From Kappaphycus alvarezii (lineage: Eukaryota; Rhodophyta; Florideophyceae; Gigartinales; Solieriaceae), in the NCBI GenBank assembly GCA_002205965.3, contig NADL03000650.1, forward strand, positions 186,001-250,000: a DNA stretch of 64,000 nt, given 5' to 3'. The notes below the pieces were generated by a model. The model ran no database searches. It worked only from the letters and a program-made list of their open reading frames with translations, and was not told the origin of the DNA. The position numbers were made by a program, and so were the translations under genes. How positions within the stretch are numbered: position 1 is the stretch's first letter; every line of letters begins with the position of its first letter. Below are positions 1 to 10,345 of this stretch, in pieces.

Positions 1-854
1 ACCACTCTACTTTTGCCACCTTTCGTTCGGGAACTATAAATGTCATCCGTTGTGTATCTATGATTAGCCCCAAGTGCTCTAGTCGTAACGTACCATTCCC
101 AAGGTCGCCTTTATCCGGGTGTATACGTGGGCCATACGCTGCATCATAGATCGGGTTGTATTTGTGGCCCTCCTGCAATCGGACGCGTTTGACCGTTTCT
201 GCCCATTCGAGCGCAGTAAAATGTCGTCGATGTAGTCTAGGATCTTCCAGCCGAAACGGTTCCGTAGATATATCCACAATCGAGTGGTTAGTCTGTCGAA
301 ACAATACACGCTCAGCCTCCAGCCAAAAGGTAACGCTATATACTGGAAGTAGCGGTTGCCAAACTTCACTGTAAAGTACTTCCGCATAGCTGGGTGAAGC
401 CTAAAGTGGTTGTATCCACCGTTTAGGTCGAAGGAGATCATCCTGTCTCGCGCCATTAGCTGGGCAGCGAAGGATTCCAGGGTTGACACCTTTTTGTGGT
501 GAGGGTGCCAGTGGCCTGATAAGTGGTGTAAGCCTGCCACAGCGAGCAATTTTCCATCGCTGTGTCGGGATATGAACTCTGTGGATACGTACTGTTGGAT
601 GCAACCTCCTCTCGCGATAGCTCCCTGCACACTCGCTCCTTCAACCTCTTTTCGATCGTTAGTTTGGCAAACTCCGCCTCCTCGGTCCACCGCGGAGGTT
701 TTTGCGATATTTGTAAAAACGGGAGAATGGAAATATCCGGAGGGTCGTATATTCCATATTGTAATCCCTCCCATTCAGTTGGTCGCAACTCAACTCGGCC
801 CTCCACAGATCGGCCGCTTTTCTGGTACCTTCCCACGACCAACTGTTCATACAT
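1..854 (-). pseudogene. DIRS-like retrotransposon reverse transcriptase, partial
   Basis: Reverse transcriptase of a tyrosine-recombinase (DIRS-type) retrotransposon, cut by the left window edge. In one minus-strand frame (854 to about 600) I read W-EG-QYGIYDPP and KPPRWTEEAEFAKLTIEKR. A second frame continues with ISFDLNGGYNHFRLHP, RKYFTVKFGNRYFQYIALPFGW and the catalytic YIDD at 223-234. A third (78 to 1) gives the thumb-like HLGLIIDTQRMTFIVPE. FDL-GY-HF-HP-RKYF plus FQY-ALPFGW is characteristic of DIRS elements rather than Ty3 or copia. At least two frameshifts break it. RNase H and the recombinase would lie left of position 1. A gag-like frame lies just upstream (1135-1854). Confidence 0.8.
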
Positions 855-1134
855 AAGGAGGCACCAATTCTCGGTGAGCCACTTACCTGAGCCCTTTCCT
901 CGCTTGATTTACACGCAACACAGGCAGGATTTACTGTCCGTCGCCGGCGCCCCCTTCTTCGGGTTGCCTGTCTCGTTATCGGTCCCCTTCATTTGCCGTT
1001 TGGCAGGGTGACAAGTCGCGGGATGTTATTTTTAACTGCTTTGGTTTCTTTAATGGAAGACAAAGAGGCACTAGGCTTTGAAACCTTTTTATCTGTCTGC
1101 TTCCCAATAGTCGAAGCGTTGCTGCTATTTCTTC

Positions 1135-1854
1135 CTACGTTCCCCCAGCCTTCTTATTGGCTAGGATCTTAGTTTCACTCTCAACGACCTTGGTCACCAT
1201 AGACCTGCGATGTTTCCGAGCAGCGGGTCGCATGCCGTTTGATATCTTCTCTGCTGCTATGAACCTTTTAAGATGATCAGCACCTGCCGCATCTATAGCT
1301 CTGTAAGAAAGACATTCCCTTCTTTCTCTCAGGGCTTCATAAGTGGTTTCCATAGATTGGAGACTATTTCAAATAGCTCTTCCTGTGTACTATTATTAAC
1401 TCCGCTAACAAAGCATAGCTCTTTGGCAAGATTAAAGGCTAACATAGCCCGCTCATGCCATACCCCGCGTTTAGAAGTATAGTAGCCTTCTGCAACTCCG
1501 AGCGGTATCTAGGGTGTGAACGGCCTTCCGGGCCCATTCTTGACTCCAATTGACTTCTTTAGGATTAAAGACCGCTGGTGGGTGAGTAGGAACACCATTG
1601 GGGAATTCAAATGCCGCATAGCGAGAGTAATCAGTGTCATCGTCTTCGTCGATATGGGTGCGTGAAGCCATGGATTCAGCCGCTCTATGAGCTTCATCGA
1701 CAAGGTATACGACGGATGGGCACTTGCTCCTGGCGACAACAGGGGCGATGAGATCCTCTGCATCGATTGCTGGTTCTTGCCCGCCGTTGCCGTTCGGGTT
1801 CTCCAGCGCAGCGAGCCTTTTGTCAAGCGCTCTCAATTTCTTTGAACTATCCAT
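1135..1854 (-). pseudogene. Gag-like ORF of the left DIRS-like element
   Basis: Minus-strand reading starting with ATG at 1854 (MDSSKKLRALDKRLAALENP). It has a short N-terminal coiled-coil-like stretch, then an acidic middle (HIDEDDDTDYSRYAAFEFPN) and a helical segment. The frame breaks near 1480, resumes as AFNLAKELCFVSGVNNST, and changes again near 1350 to YEALRERRECLSYRAID. Position upstream of the DIRS-like RT on the same strand suggests it is the element's structural protein. No catalytic motif is present and I do not recognise the family from sequence alone. About 280 bases between it and the RT hold no clear domain, although a lone CVAC is readable near 925. Broken by at least two frameshifts. 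Confidence 0.5.
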
Positions 1855-2118
1855 TTTCCAGTTAAGTGACCGGATTGCGCTTAGCGCGGTATCTGCCCTA
1901 TTTGGATTGACATGCCCTCGTGGGACGTTACTCGAAATGCTCTACGTGACGGAAGTCACGACGACCGAAGGTCAGAGCCCAAGGGAAGGTTGGGGGGTGG
2001 TTGCCGCCCCGCAATCTGTGGGATAAGTATGCTTTCCCGAGAGTGTCTGCTTGCGTGGAATGCAATCCTTTCCCGAGATCTCTTTTCACACTTGCATTAC
2101 AAATCCATAATGCAGTAA

Positions 2119-2390
2119 ATTTACCCAGTCATCTGCTGACTGTAGAACGACTGGATGTTGAAACCCCCAGTCGACTGATGATCGAAAAACAACTGGGTGC
2201 CCAATATGCCCAGTCGATTGTATACTGGACAACAACTGGATCCTTTATTTGTCCAGTCGACTGGGCAGTCTTTTTTGACTGTTTTACGGAAGGGTATTCG
2301 ACTGGGCAATGGCTCCAGTCAAATGTGCGAAATTACAACAGTAGACTGGGATTTTAGTTGACTCCCAGTCACCAGTCATCCAATCGTATT
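2119..2390. repeat. Cluster of CAGT/ACTG words with CCAGTCGACTGG palindrome
   Basis: More than a dozen copies of CAGT or ACTG in about 270 bases, many extended to CCCAGTCGACTG or ACTGGG. The perfect palindrome CCAGTCGACTGG sits at 2253-2264 and a close copy begins at 2166. Copies occur on both strands with irregular spacing, so this is not a simple tandem array. No coding potential is visible. It lies between a DIRS-like gag and a LINE-like fragment. It could be a decayed satellite, a foldback element or a binding-site cluster. Confidence 0.6.
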
Positions 2391-2639
2391 GGCCTGGTAA
2401 TACTTCTAAAGTACCCTAAAGCGCTCTGGAACACCAATTAGAAACATATGAACACATGAAAGCGGCGCAAAATAAAATTCTTCCCGAGACAAGAAAAAAA
2501 TTTGCTTCACACACTGATTTCCATTGCTGGAAAAAGTACAGAAACAGCTAGATTGATCCTTAGAACAACCCAGGTGTTGATGCAGTGATGAATAATAGAA
2601 GAGACTTTACTTCAATGAGTATCTATCGTGGCGGAAGAA

Positions 2640-3220
2640 CTAAGCCTCGCTTCTTTCGCTGCATACAATCTTGGTTCCTCCCCTCAGCAGGAACTCCGCG
2701 AATTCGTTACCCGTTTTGACTTTAGCCTCCAAATGATGCAGGCGCGATAGGTTGCCATCCGCCGCCGAACTGCGTAGTAGATCTCTGAGAGGAACAAGGG
2801 GGGGTTCTTTATTGAGATGTATGGATTGGCTGGAGCCCGTTTGGAGTTGCAAATCTGAATGTCATATTAAATACATGTACCGATGGTCAAAGCAACGTAC
2901 AAATCATTGCTGTCGAATGCTAGTACCAGCTACAGTCTACAAGAAAGTCGATGGATGCCAGCCAGCAGACAAGCAGCGTTAGAAGTTACTACCAACGCCG
3001 AGTGTCGCTGTAGAAGAATGCCTTGAACCTTCGAAAATCGTTCCATTGGGCGGCTGGCGACGTTTCTTGCAAGCTCCGTGACCACTGAAAACGCCTCCGG
3101 ATGCCATCCGCTAAGAGTAGAGATTGGAACAGGAACTAGCCTGCTTCTCTCCGAGAATTCCGCAAGAAAGCCTTGGTACTTCCGCCGCTTTTCCGCGCTC
3201 GCTGCATTGAGACTGGTCAT
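2640..3220 (-). pseudogene. LINE-like reverse transcriptase C-terminal fragment
   Basis: The minus strand from 3220 reads EKRRKYQGFLAEFSERS, then PISTLSGWHPEAFSVVTELA, then LLQRHSALVVTSNAACLLAG. A second frame at 2852-2640 adds a hydrophilic stretch ending in RGGTKIVCSERSEA. The order 'polar linker, GGWHP-A, LAR, RHS-AL--SNAA' resembles the C-terminus of LINE ORF2 proteins seen in protist genomes. No catalytic RT motif is present, so this would be a 5'-truncated copy, as is common for LINEs. The family call is from pattern memory and needs a profile search. Confidence 0.4.
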
Positions 3221-3690
3221 CGGGTTGAAAGTCCGGACTCTGGAATGGTGTTAGGCGCAGATTTTTTTTGTCGCCGTCATCTACAGACCTTCAGTTTACT
3301 GTACTACCTATCCTTGTCCAAATTTGCTTATAGTTCCGGTCCTCCTCGTCCTCCCTGAACCTCGCTTATCATTACCGCGGTCCTCTCCAAATTTACTTCC
3401 ATTTTATCTAGATATTTTTACACTGTATCCACCCCTCTGAATCGATCCCGAATTAAGTTCTTTTTCCCTTTTTGCTTACCTCCTCCTCCAAAATCTTTTT
3501 TTTTGAGACAAAGGGCGCAAATGCACTACTACAAAAATCCCTTGCAGATTTATTTTACCTATTTCTAATCTATAGAACCTGCCCCGGGAGCCTATTTTAA
3601 ACACCTTTATTCCAAGTCTTAAACGCTCCCGATCATTTTGCTCAGCACTCCTGTCCCCCTACACACCCCGCTCACCCCTTTTACAGAAAC
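3221..3690. other. Non-coding, pyrimidine-rich upstream region
   Basis: No supported gene. The stretch is rich in C and T with several T runs (3254-3261, 3496-3504). It ends just before the ATG at 3691, so it may include the upstream region of that reading frame. An AT-rich TATTTTAAA lies near 3593, about 100 bases before the ATG. It is a possible but unproven core promoter. Confidence 0.3.
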
Positions 3691-3867
3691 ATGACGTCAA
3701 ATCGCCCCTCTGTCCCTATCTCCAAAAACCGCCCTTCCCGTCCCATCAATGGCCTTCGTCTCGCCGCCTACGGGCCAACCGATGCCGACGACTACATCCG
3801 GCGTCAAACAAAGAAGAAAATCATCGAGTTCGTTCGCCGCCTCTTCATAGAAGAAGAGGCGAGGGAG

Positions 3868-4222
3868 GTAAGTGAGGATGAGACTGAGAAAGTCGAGGAG
3901 GAGAGCGGGGAGTCCTTCGAGGAATGGTTAGCCCCTGAGCTAGTGTACGAGACTCAGGGAAAGAGGATGAGGTTAAAGAGGAGGATGAGGATGAGGATGA
4001 GGATGAGGATGAGGATGAGGATGAGGATGAGGATGAGGATGAGGATGAGGATGAGGATGAAGAGGAGGAAGAAAAGGATGACGAGGACGAGGACGAGTTG
4101 GAGGAGGGAAATGGGGCATGGAAAGTGTTTTACTGGTGGGGCCTGGACTGGAGAGTATGGATCAAGTGGTGCCGACGCTGGAACCGGATGGAGATATCTT
4201 TAGTAGTTTAGATATCTCCCAG
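3868..4222 (+). other. Possible intron containing the hexamer repeat
   Basis: Inferred from a consensus donor GTAAGT at 3868 and an acceptor CTCCCAG ending at 4222. Exon 1 (3691-3867) is a whole number of codons, and the acceptor restores the frame that ends at 4330. No transcript evidence. The alternative is one continuous frame damaged by the repeat. Confidence 0.25.
3984..4061 (+). repeat. Hexanucleotide microsatellite (GATGAG)n
   Basis: About thirteen uninterrupted GATGAG units, the last one degenerate. Depending on frame the tract encodes Arg-Met, Glu-Asp or contains stops (GGA TGA). Being a hexamer, length changes keep the frame. Confidence 0.95.
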
Positions 4223-4330
4223 GAGGGAATAGAGAGCTGTGAGCCATTCGCAGATATTTGTGGGGACTGCTTGGACAGCATGGATATTTTAGAGGAGTTG
4301 TTTGGATCTGATTTAGAGAATGGGAAATAA

Positions 4331-4861
4331 GAGGACCTCATTGATTGTTAGTTTCTTAAGTATCTTTTGTTTAGAGTATATCATCCACACAAATTGTTTG
4401 TATGCATTTCCTGGTACCTTCTGTAGTTTTGTTCGGACTTTAGGGGTAGCCAAAAGTCTATATAAGCTGAGTAAACCGCTTCCTCATGGAGAGGTCAAGC
4501 AAGTTGGCAGACAACTTCAAGCCAAGTCCAGAGTAGTAGGAAGTTGAGAGTCAACTTCAGACCCAAGAAGCATTTATTTTACCCTAGTCACTAAGCATAG
4601 GTGGTAGACCCTGCCCCTTCCATACTTGCTTGTAGCCCATTCAACTGTCTTCCCTATACACTCCTTTTCGTTCGTTCAACTATACCACGGTAGCACTTTT
4701 GTCGCTTGCAACACCTCCTTCTTGGGGTGGTTGATTCTGAATATCTCTTCTCCCGACGATTTACCCCTATCATTTGGTACTCTTGTGGAGGGGGTTGCAC
4801 CCGAGGTATTCGAGTTGAGCAGTCTTAGGGAACCATTCGAGGGGATTTCTTTTCTGTAATC
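4331..4861 (+). promoter_or_regulatory. LTR-like leader upstream of gag
   Basis: No coding potential. It holds a TATA-like TATATAAG at 4459-4466 and the motif GGAAGTTGAGAGTCAA starting at 4539. That motif recurs at 15498 and 30167. The segment around 4445-4550 also aligns by eye with 47690-47800, including a shared GCAAGTTGG-AGACAA. A TATA box, a dispersed copy elsewhere and a gag start immediately downstream suggest a long terminal repeat or 5' leader of the plus-strand retroelement. I could not fix its ends. Confidence 0.45.
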
Positions 4862-5780
4862 ATGGATCTCAACGCTGCTCGTATAACGTTCACAGGGGCA
4901 AGAATGAAGACGTTGAGGAGTTTCTCTATACATATGTCAACGTTGTGATGCGTGAGAAGAGCGATGAAGAGAAGGCCGAAAGTATCTTCGCCTATCTTCA
5001 TGGTGACGCAAAGCACAAATATAAGGCCAAGTTTATCAACGGGTGGTCTCTTAACGGGAATGGGCGTAACTTCGGTGAGGTATGTGAGTGGCTTGTGAAA
5101 GAATATGCTAAGGAGGTAGAACCAGATGAGATGATTCGTACCGCCATAGAGGCCCGGCTCAACTTCGACGATTTGTTAAGCTCATTGGTATACTTTTGTG
5201 ATCTCTATGAAAAGGCTGGGTTCAACGCCCAAGCCAAGCACGGAATGCTGCGTAAGGCGGCGATGGGGGATAAGCGGCTCTCCGATTTCCTCCTCATCAA
5301 GGGCCCTCACACTTTTAATGAACTGAAGGGTACCATAGTAGAATTTGTCAAAAATTCGGAGACGTTTCAGTCACTAAGTGAAATGCCGAGGAAACCCGTA
5401 CATCTATGCCGATCGTACATCCTGAAAAGAATTATCAAAGGCCAGCGACTAGCGCAGCAGCATTGGAATCAGTCAGGAGCGATGTCAAAAACTTGGAAGA
5501 AAGGTTGGAAACCCGATTCGATAATCGACTTGACATGATAACCTCGCAGTTGGAAAGCCTTACTCTTACCATTAAGAAGAACCAGTCTGGGGCCCCAAGG
5601 CCGCAGAATTCTGTTCCTACTGTCACAAGCCTGGACACTTTGCAAATAGGTGTCCTGATAATCCACATAGAAACACTCGTTGTGGAAAGTGCGGCCGATA
5701 TGGGCATCATGAAAGTAACTGCTGGTCTAAAGACAACAGAAAAGCAAATTTATCGGACGCAAGGAGCGAGTCAGGACCAG
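4862..5780 (+). pseudogene. Retrotransposon gag with two CCHC zinc knuckles
   Basis: Structural protein of a plus-strand LTR retroelement. It starts at ATG 4862 (MDLNAARITFTG), and the frame slips at a GGGG run (4895-4898) into KNEDVEEFLYTYVNVVMREK. The capsid-like part follows (KAESIFAYLHGDAKHKYKAK, WLVKEYAKEVEPDEM). Near 5440 another frame gives a coiled-coil-like LESVRSDVKNLEERLETRFD. A third frame from 5612 gives two zinc knuckles, CSYCHKPGHFANRC and CGKCGRYGHHESNC, both fitting CX2CX4HX4C. Zinc knuckles at the C-terminus bind the element's RNA. The three frames mean it is inactive as written, or the sequence has errors. A protease remnant follows. Confidence 0.75.
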
Positions 5781-6185
5781 AGATGAAAATCTTACAAAAC
5801 AGAAAGGATCACAAGTTGACGGATGCCGGTAACGTATCCATCGCTGAAGAAATCAGTCAAGTCAATGTGACAAAAAGGGATGGGGAAGGGAACATTTTAT
5901 CGAAGAAACCTAGGCTAGATTATGGAATGCTGGAACATATCCCAGCACCTGTACCTCCTCGAACCAAGAGGCTGATCAAGTTGTTCCAGGAGTTGGAGTC
6001 ACTCCGGCCAAGAAGACGAAAAAGAGTAAGAAATTTAAGAATATCCCAAAGGACGTACTAGAATATGTGAAGAAGTACAATTTGGTGGCTGAGCTTGCAT
6101 CAGCCCCAACTGGGATAACGTTTGGTCAACTTTTGAGGGGCGACGCAGAGGACGCGAGGAAAGAACTCAAAAAAAATTATCAGGT
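5781..6185 (+). pseudogene. Gag-protease linker of plus-strand element
   Basis: Short frame from 5783 (MKILQNRKDHKLTDAGNVSI) ending in a basic cluster RPRRRKRVRNLR near 6030, followed by frames with a KKTKKSKKFKN-like basic tail. Lysine- and arginine-rich linkers between gag and protease are common in Ty3-like elements. No domain is recognised. Confidence 0.35.
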
Positions 6186-6531
6186 CTAATAAGTCCGCTA
6201 AGGGAGAAAACTGTTTCTTCAATCGGCCTCGACAGCACCAAGACGTCTTAAACTGGTACCAGTCAAAGTATTGGGAAGCAAACCCAAGCTCTTTTCGATT
6301 CGGCGCGCTGTTCCAAACCTTATTTCAGAAACTTTGGTGACAGATCTAGGTCTTGAAATTATTCCAACTACTCGAAGAATAACTGTGGCGGATGGAACCG
6401 TATCAAAATGCATGGGCACTGTTGACAAGGTTTCCGTGTTCTTTAGGGACTCTAAAGTTGATTTAGACTTTCTTGTCATGCCTGATCTCCCTTTCGATGC
6501 AATCATTGGCTGCCTACCATGGAAAGACTAG
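6186..6531 (+). pseudogene. Retropepsin-like aspartic protease, frameshifted at active site
   Basis: The protease would cleave the retroelement polyprotein. Readable parts are VPNLISETLVTDLGL, then TTRRITVADGTV, and the end LDFLVMPDLPFDAIIGCLP, matching the retropepsin order (D-[ST]-G, flap, hydrophobic-hydrophobic-G). The catalytic Asp-Ser lies at about 6297-6302 in a different frame (QALFDS) from the downstream sequence, and the expected Gly is disturbed by a small insertion or deletion (GATTCGGCGCGC). The enzyme is therefore broken as written. It follows gag on the same strand. Confidence 0.65.
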
Positions 6532-6534
6532 GGA

Positions 6535-7430
6535 CCTGCATTGACTTGGGCAACCAAATCGTTTCAGTTAATGTTGACGGCGAACCGTGAAGATGCCCCT
6601 GGATTTCGACAAAAGCACACATCCGGAGATTTGAAAGAAACGGACAGTGAAGATTTCACTTCTAGCTATGACAGCGAAGATTTCGAACCAACTAACACTT
6701 TCGGAAGGGGAGAAGGGTACGCTCGGGGATACTGAACATGGCATGGGATGATTATGATTCTGGGTTTGAAACAGATGAAGACTGGAATTCTAGGGTAGGT
6801 GTGACACCTGAATGTGTAAAGATCTGAGGTTATCGTTCTTTCCTCCGACGAGGGCTCCCCGTCTCCTAAAAGGCTCAAGTGTGAGGACTCCGAATACAGG
6901 TCATCGTAGCTGGAATAGGGCGCAAAGGGGGGTCATTGTCGGGTCGACTAGAGCAGAGGCTCAGGGATCTTCAACGCGACTCCCGCCTCGCGGAGAGTAA
7001 CTCCTCCGATTCTTTCTCAGATTGCTGTGACCAAGAGGTGGCATGGAAATCGGCCCCAGCGACCATGCTAGTAGTACCGGTAGTAGACGCAACCAACCTT
7101 CTCTACCGAAGTACGGACCGACAGGGTACCACCCGACTGCCGTCGACGTCATTAATAAATTCTTGCATCTGTCTGTCACCTCCTGAGGGGAGTTGGGCTG
7201 CTACAGTACCAACTCTTGTCGGCCAGCTTCGTGACGCAATCATGAAGGCGCGCCATCAGATCCTTAGAGGGGAGGAAGTGGTACGTCCTATCTTCAATCA
7301 AGAGTCCCAACATTCAGCCTTCGGATCGAATTTTCTTCTCGGCGGAGGCTTGGCGGGTCATTCATTACTTTGTTGTTCAAGTAGTTGGAGATCCCGTTAG
7401 CCCTTTACCATGTTCGATAAGGGAAATGCG
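6535..7430 (+). pseudogene. Downstream remnant of plus-strand retroelement
   Basis: Several short plus-strand frames: an acidic one at 6541-6735 (GDLKETDSEDFTSSYDSEDF), then DYDSGFETDEDWNSR, then frames up to 7400. No RT, RNase H or integrase motif is visible, although these should follow the protease. The plus-strand element therefore seems truncated before RT, with the opposite-strand chromovirus starting at 7787. This could reflect insertion of one element into the other. Confidence 0.3.
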
Positions 7431-7786
7431 TCAGAGTTTGATCGCGTTTGTTAAGGACGTTGAGCGGCAAGCGGCGGCCGAATGGGTCGATCTTCCGCGA
7501 CGCTGCCCTATCAATGGATAATTAGCGAAATGGGAGAATCCAACGACAGTAAAATTGAAAGTCATAGTTTTCAACAATGCAACGAAGGTTTCGGGAAGTT
7601 CCCGTTTCACTTCAGTGAGCCCTTTTGAACTTGCTTCTAGCGGGCCCTCTGGCAAACCTCTTGTGATACTGTCCATGTTGGCCAAAAGATAATGAGTTCC
7701 CGGTTGAACTCTATCTTTTAGATTTGTAACTCATCCCTTCTGAAGATTGGAACAGAATTGATACATTCCGAATTATCTTGATGATT
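7431..7786. other. 3' flank of chromovirus, no gene
   Basis: Lies past the stop codon of the minus-strand pol (TAA at 7787-7789), so it should hold the polypurine tract and 3' LTR of that element. I could not match it by eye to the upstream leader at 14.7-15.6 kb, so no LTR is called. Both strands have weak open frames here without recognisable domains. Confidence 0.3.
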
Positions 7787-9740
7787 TTATCCAACTTGAG
7801 CAGTTTCCACTTCTGGGTGTAGGAGCAGTTTATTTTTCCGGAAGTATTGCACTACCTTGCTCCTTGGAAGAGCGTGTACCGGTTCCCAAGTTGCTTCAGA
7901 GATGGGATAGCCGGTCCAGTGGACGCGAAGCAGCAGCTCCTCGTCGTCAGCTCGGCCTGTGATAAAATTTTCTCGATGACATATTCCCGACTCGGGACTT
8001 CTGGCTTTTGTACCCTAACTTCAGATTCCATTGACTGATGCCGGGTCCGTGAGGGTAGTTGGTTGTCACTGTCGTTCTCTTCAGATCGCTTGTCCTTGTT
8101 AGCGGATGTTCTCTCGCGAGCGGGCTGCAGCGGATGGCGTCGCCTGATCCCGCTTTTATCCTCTAAGGGAGGAGTTGTTTCTTCGGTACCGTCAACTTCC
8201 TGTTGTAATCCTGAGTCTCGAGCGAGTCTTGTGCTGCAGTGGTTATTGTTCCCTCTCGATTTTCATCAATGGAAGGTCAAGCAGTCCTTTGGACAATGAA
8301 CTATCTTCAGGAATACCACTTGAGTTGATTCGCGTTATGATGGCTGCGGTGGTGTGTTCCGTTTGGTGCTGTTCAGTGTAGGCTTCAATTGCTTCCGATG
8401 GGCCTTTTTTTGTACGTCACCCAGGTACTGGTGCTGGCTCCACTCGGTCGCGGATACTCGCTCTTTCATGTCTCCAATTTCGATGACCACAGTGTCATCT
8501 CGAACTTCCCTGACTCTATGTGGACCAGTTGCCACGGCAGACAACTTGTGTTGCCGTTCTTTGCTCGACCCGGGCTCCCTCCTCAGGAATACGAACGATC
8601 CGATCGGTATTTCGTATGCCGGTTTTCGTAGCCGCGCGTCAAAGTTGCGTTTGTATCTTGCTTGTTCCTTCTCTATGGACTGGTCCACGGTAGACATAAG
8701 ACTTTTTAACCAAGCCCTCCACCGGTGGTGGTATTGTACTGTTGATGAGTTCTCTTCAAGAGTAGGCTGTGCTTGGATTGCTAAGGAAGTGGGCGCGCGT
8801 GACAAGACGAGTTCGAAGGGGGCACGTTCGTTGTCCTGTGGACTTGTGTGTTATAAGCAAATGTTAGCGCGTCCGTGAAGAGGTCCCAGTCCTTCGGGTG
8901 ATCAGCTACGTAGTGCCGGAGGGCTGCAAGTATTGTGCGGTTGAAACGCTCCGCCTGCCCATTCGTCTGCGGGTGGTATGTGGTTGTGAACAAGTTCTTG
9001 ATGCCGAGAATGGAGCATACGCTCAAAAAGAATTTTGAAGCAAACTGGCTACCATTATCGGACAACAACTGTATGGGTGGACCGTACACAAACACCCAGT
9101 GTGTTACAAAGGCGGATGCAACTGCTGCAGCAGAGATTTTCTTGAGGGGCACAGTTCGTACGAGCTTGGAATATCGATCAGTGATCACCAACAAGAAGCG
9201 ATTTCCCCTGTTGGCGGATGAGTTCGCCGAGTATGTCGATTGCTACGAACTCCAGTGGGGCCCTTGGTGCAAAGAGCTTTAGCTCCTTCACAGACTTTCG
9301 CAATTTGATTCTATTTTTCGCGCAAGTTGGGCACGAGCGAACGACGGCATAACAATCCATCGACATCGATGGCCAATAGTAGGACTTTTTCAGAGAGACA
9401 TACAGTCTCCGGCCACCTGGATGAGCGCCTAACTTGGAATGATGACTGAGTCTTAAAATCCTCTGTTGAAGGGAGTTGGGCACGACAATCTGAATGTCTT
9501 CCGATGCTGTTCGACAGAGGTATCCTTCGTGTCCAGGAGCGTCCATCGTGAAGGGGAGCTGTTGTCCAGCATTTATTCTTGAACGGATCTTCTGGCAGAA
9601 GTCGTCTTTGTACTGTTCCCTGGAGAGCTCCTCCGGAGAAATGCATTCGAATTCTTCTTCACTTCCGTTTTGAATGGATAGTACTTGGTCTGCAGTGTCA
9701 AAAGAAATCTCGATTTCACTGCCCGGCCTTATTGTCGTAT
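7787..9740 (-). pseudogene. Chromovirus integrase with chromodomain
   Basis: Inserts element cDNA into the host genome. Minus-strand order: an HHCC zinc-binding domain (LSHHSKLGAHPGGRRLY then SCPTCAKNRIKL), then the catalytic core with D in EFVAIDILGEL, D in LLSDNGSQF and E in TNGQAERFNRT. The spacing fits the DDE core. A C-terminal domain follows (IPIGSFVFLRREPG, GPHRVREVRDDTVVIEIG). The final part is a chromodomain, REYVIEKILSQA then LLLRVHWTGYPISEATWEPV, with the aromatic W-T-Y and W-E-P positions visible. It is split by one shift near 7940. Stop TAA at 7787-7789. Further shifts lie near 9.2 and 8.8 kb, so no intact integrase is encoded. Confidence 0.9.
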
Positions 9741-10345
9741 TTTGATTCGATTTTTGCGGACGAGTCCACAGCCTCCCCCTCCTCAAGAGCGGAGGAGTCC
9801 TTCGCAAGAAAGCACGGTACTTCCTCGTCGAAATCTCCCACAGTTTCACCGATGGTACTAAGTCTTGATAATGCATCTGCTTGTGTATTTGCTTTTCCCT
9901 TTTTATACACAACTTCAAAGTCGAATTCCGAAATTCGGAGCTTCCAGCGCATAAGTCGTCCCGATGGATCAGTGACATTCATTAACCACCTCAGTGAGGA
10001 ATGATCCGTGTGGATGGTGAATTTCTCCCCCTGTAGGTAGGGTCGCAATGTCGTTAACGCCCAAACCACGGCCAGGCATTCTTTTTCTGTGACAGGATAA
10101 CGTGTCTCGGCTTCCTTGAGTGATCTAGAGAAGAAGCCAATGGGTTTCCGTTCCCCCGTTGGATATGTTTGGAACAGGGCGACTCCTACTTGATATTGAC
10201 TAGCGTCCGTGTCTATTGAATAAGGGAGTCCCGCTTTTGGCAATGCCAATACCTTGGGTGACAGAATTTCGGCGATAAGAGTCCGGAAAGCGACTTCTTC
10301 GGTAGCACCAAATGGTTCTATCTTGGTTGGCATACCTTTTCGCAA
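9716..10345 (-). pseudogene. Chromovirus RNase H domain
   Basis: Degrades the RNA strand during reverse transcription. The frame reads LPYSIDTDASQYQVGVALFQ (first Asp), KPIGFFSRSLKEAETRYPVT, EKECLAVVWAL (catalytic Glu), FTIHTDHSSLRWLMN (Asp) and KKGKANTQADALSRL (final Asp). All expected RNase H positions are present. It follows the RT after a frameshift near 10345, where the sequence lacks a base relative to the continuing RT connection motif. The frame ends at 9716, and the integrase continues in another frame. Confidence 0.9.

Larger units (their letters stand above)
3691..4330 (+). pseudogene. Acidic repeat-containing protein frame, repeated family
   Basis: ATG at 3691 opens a frame reading MTSNRPSVPISKNRPSRPIN, then KKKIIEFVRRLFIEEEARE and an acidic stretch. 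The frame enters a GATGAG tract where it reads RMRMRM. A second frame of the same tract would read EDEDED, while the third contains stops. A good 5' splice site (AG|GTAAGT) lies at 3868. Joining it to the acceptor after CTCCCAG at 4222 would give an in-frame end EGIESCEPFADICGDCLDSM through a stop at 4330. The acidic C-terminus (DSMDILEELFG) recurs in decayed form at 47.52 kb. Function unknown. It may be a host gene with an intron holding the repeat, or an accessory ORF of the retroelement that follows. Confidence 0.4.

Noticed and set aside
7431-7685. Minus-strand 84-codon frame next to the chromovirus stop
   Set aside because: No recognisable motif; it lies past the pol stop codon, where LTR is expected, and the opposite strand is equally open.
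8354-8878. Plus-strand 174-codon frame
   Set aside because: Antisense shadow of the chromovirus integrase C-terminal region, which has clear domain matches.
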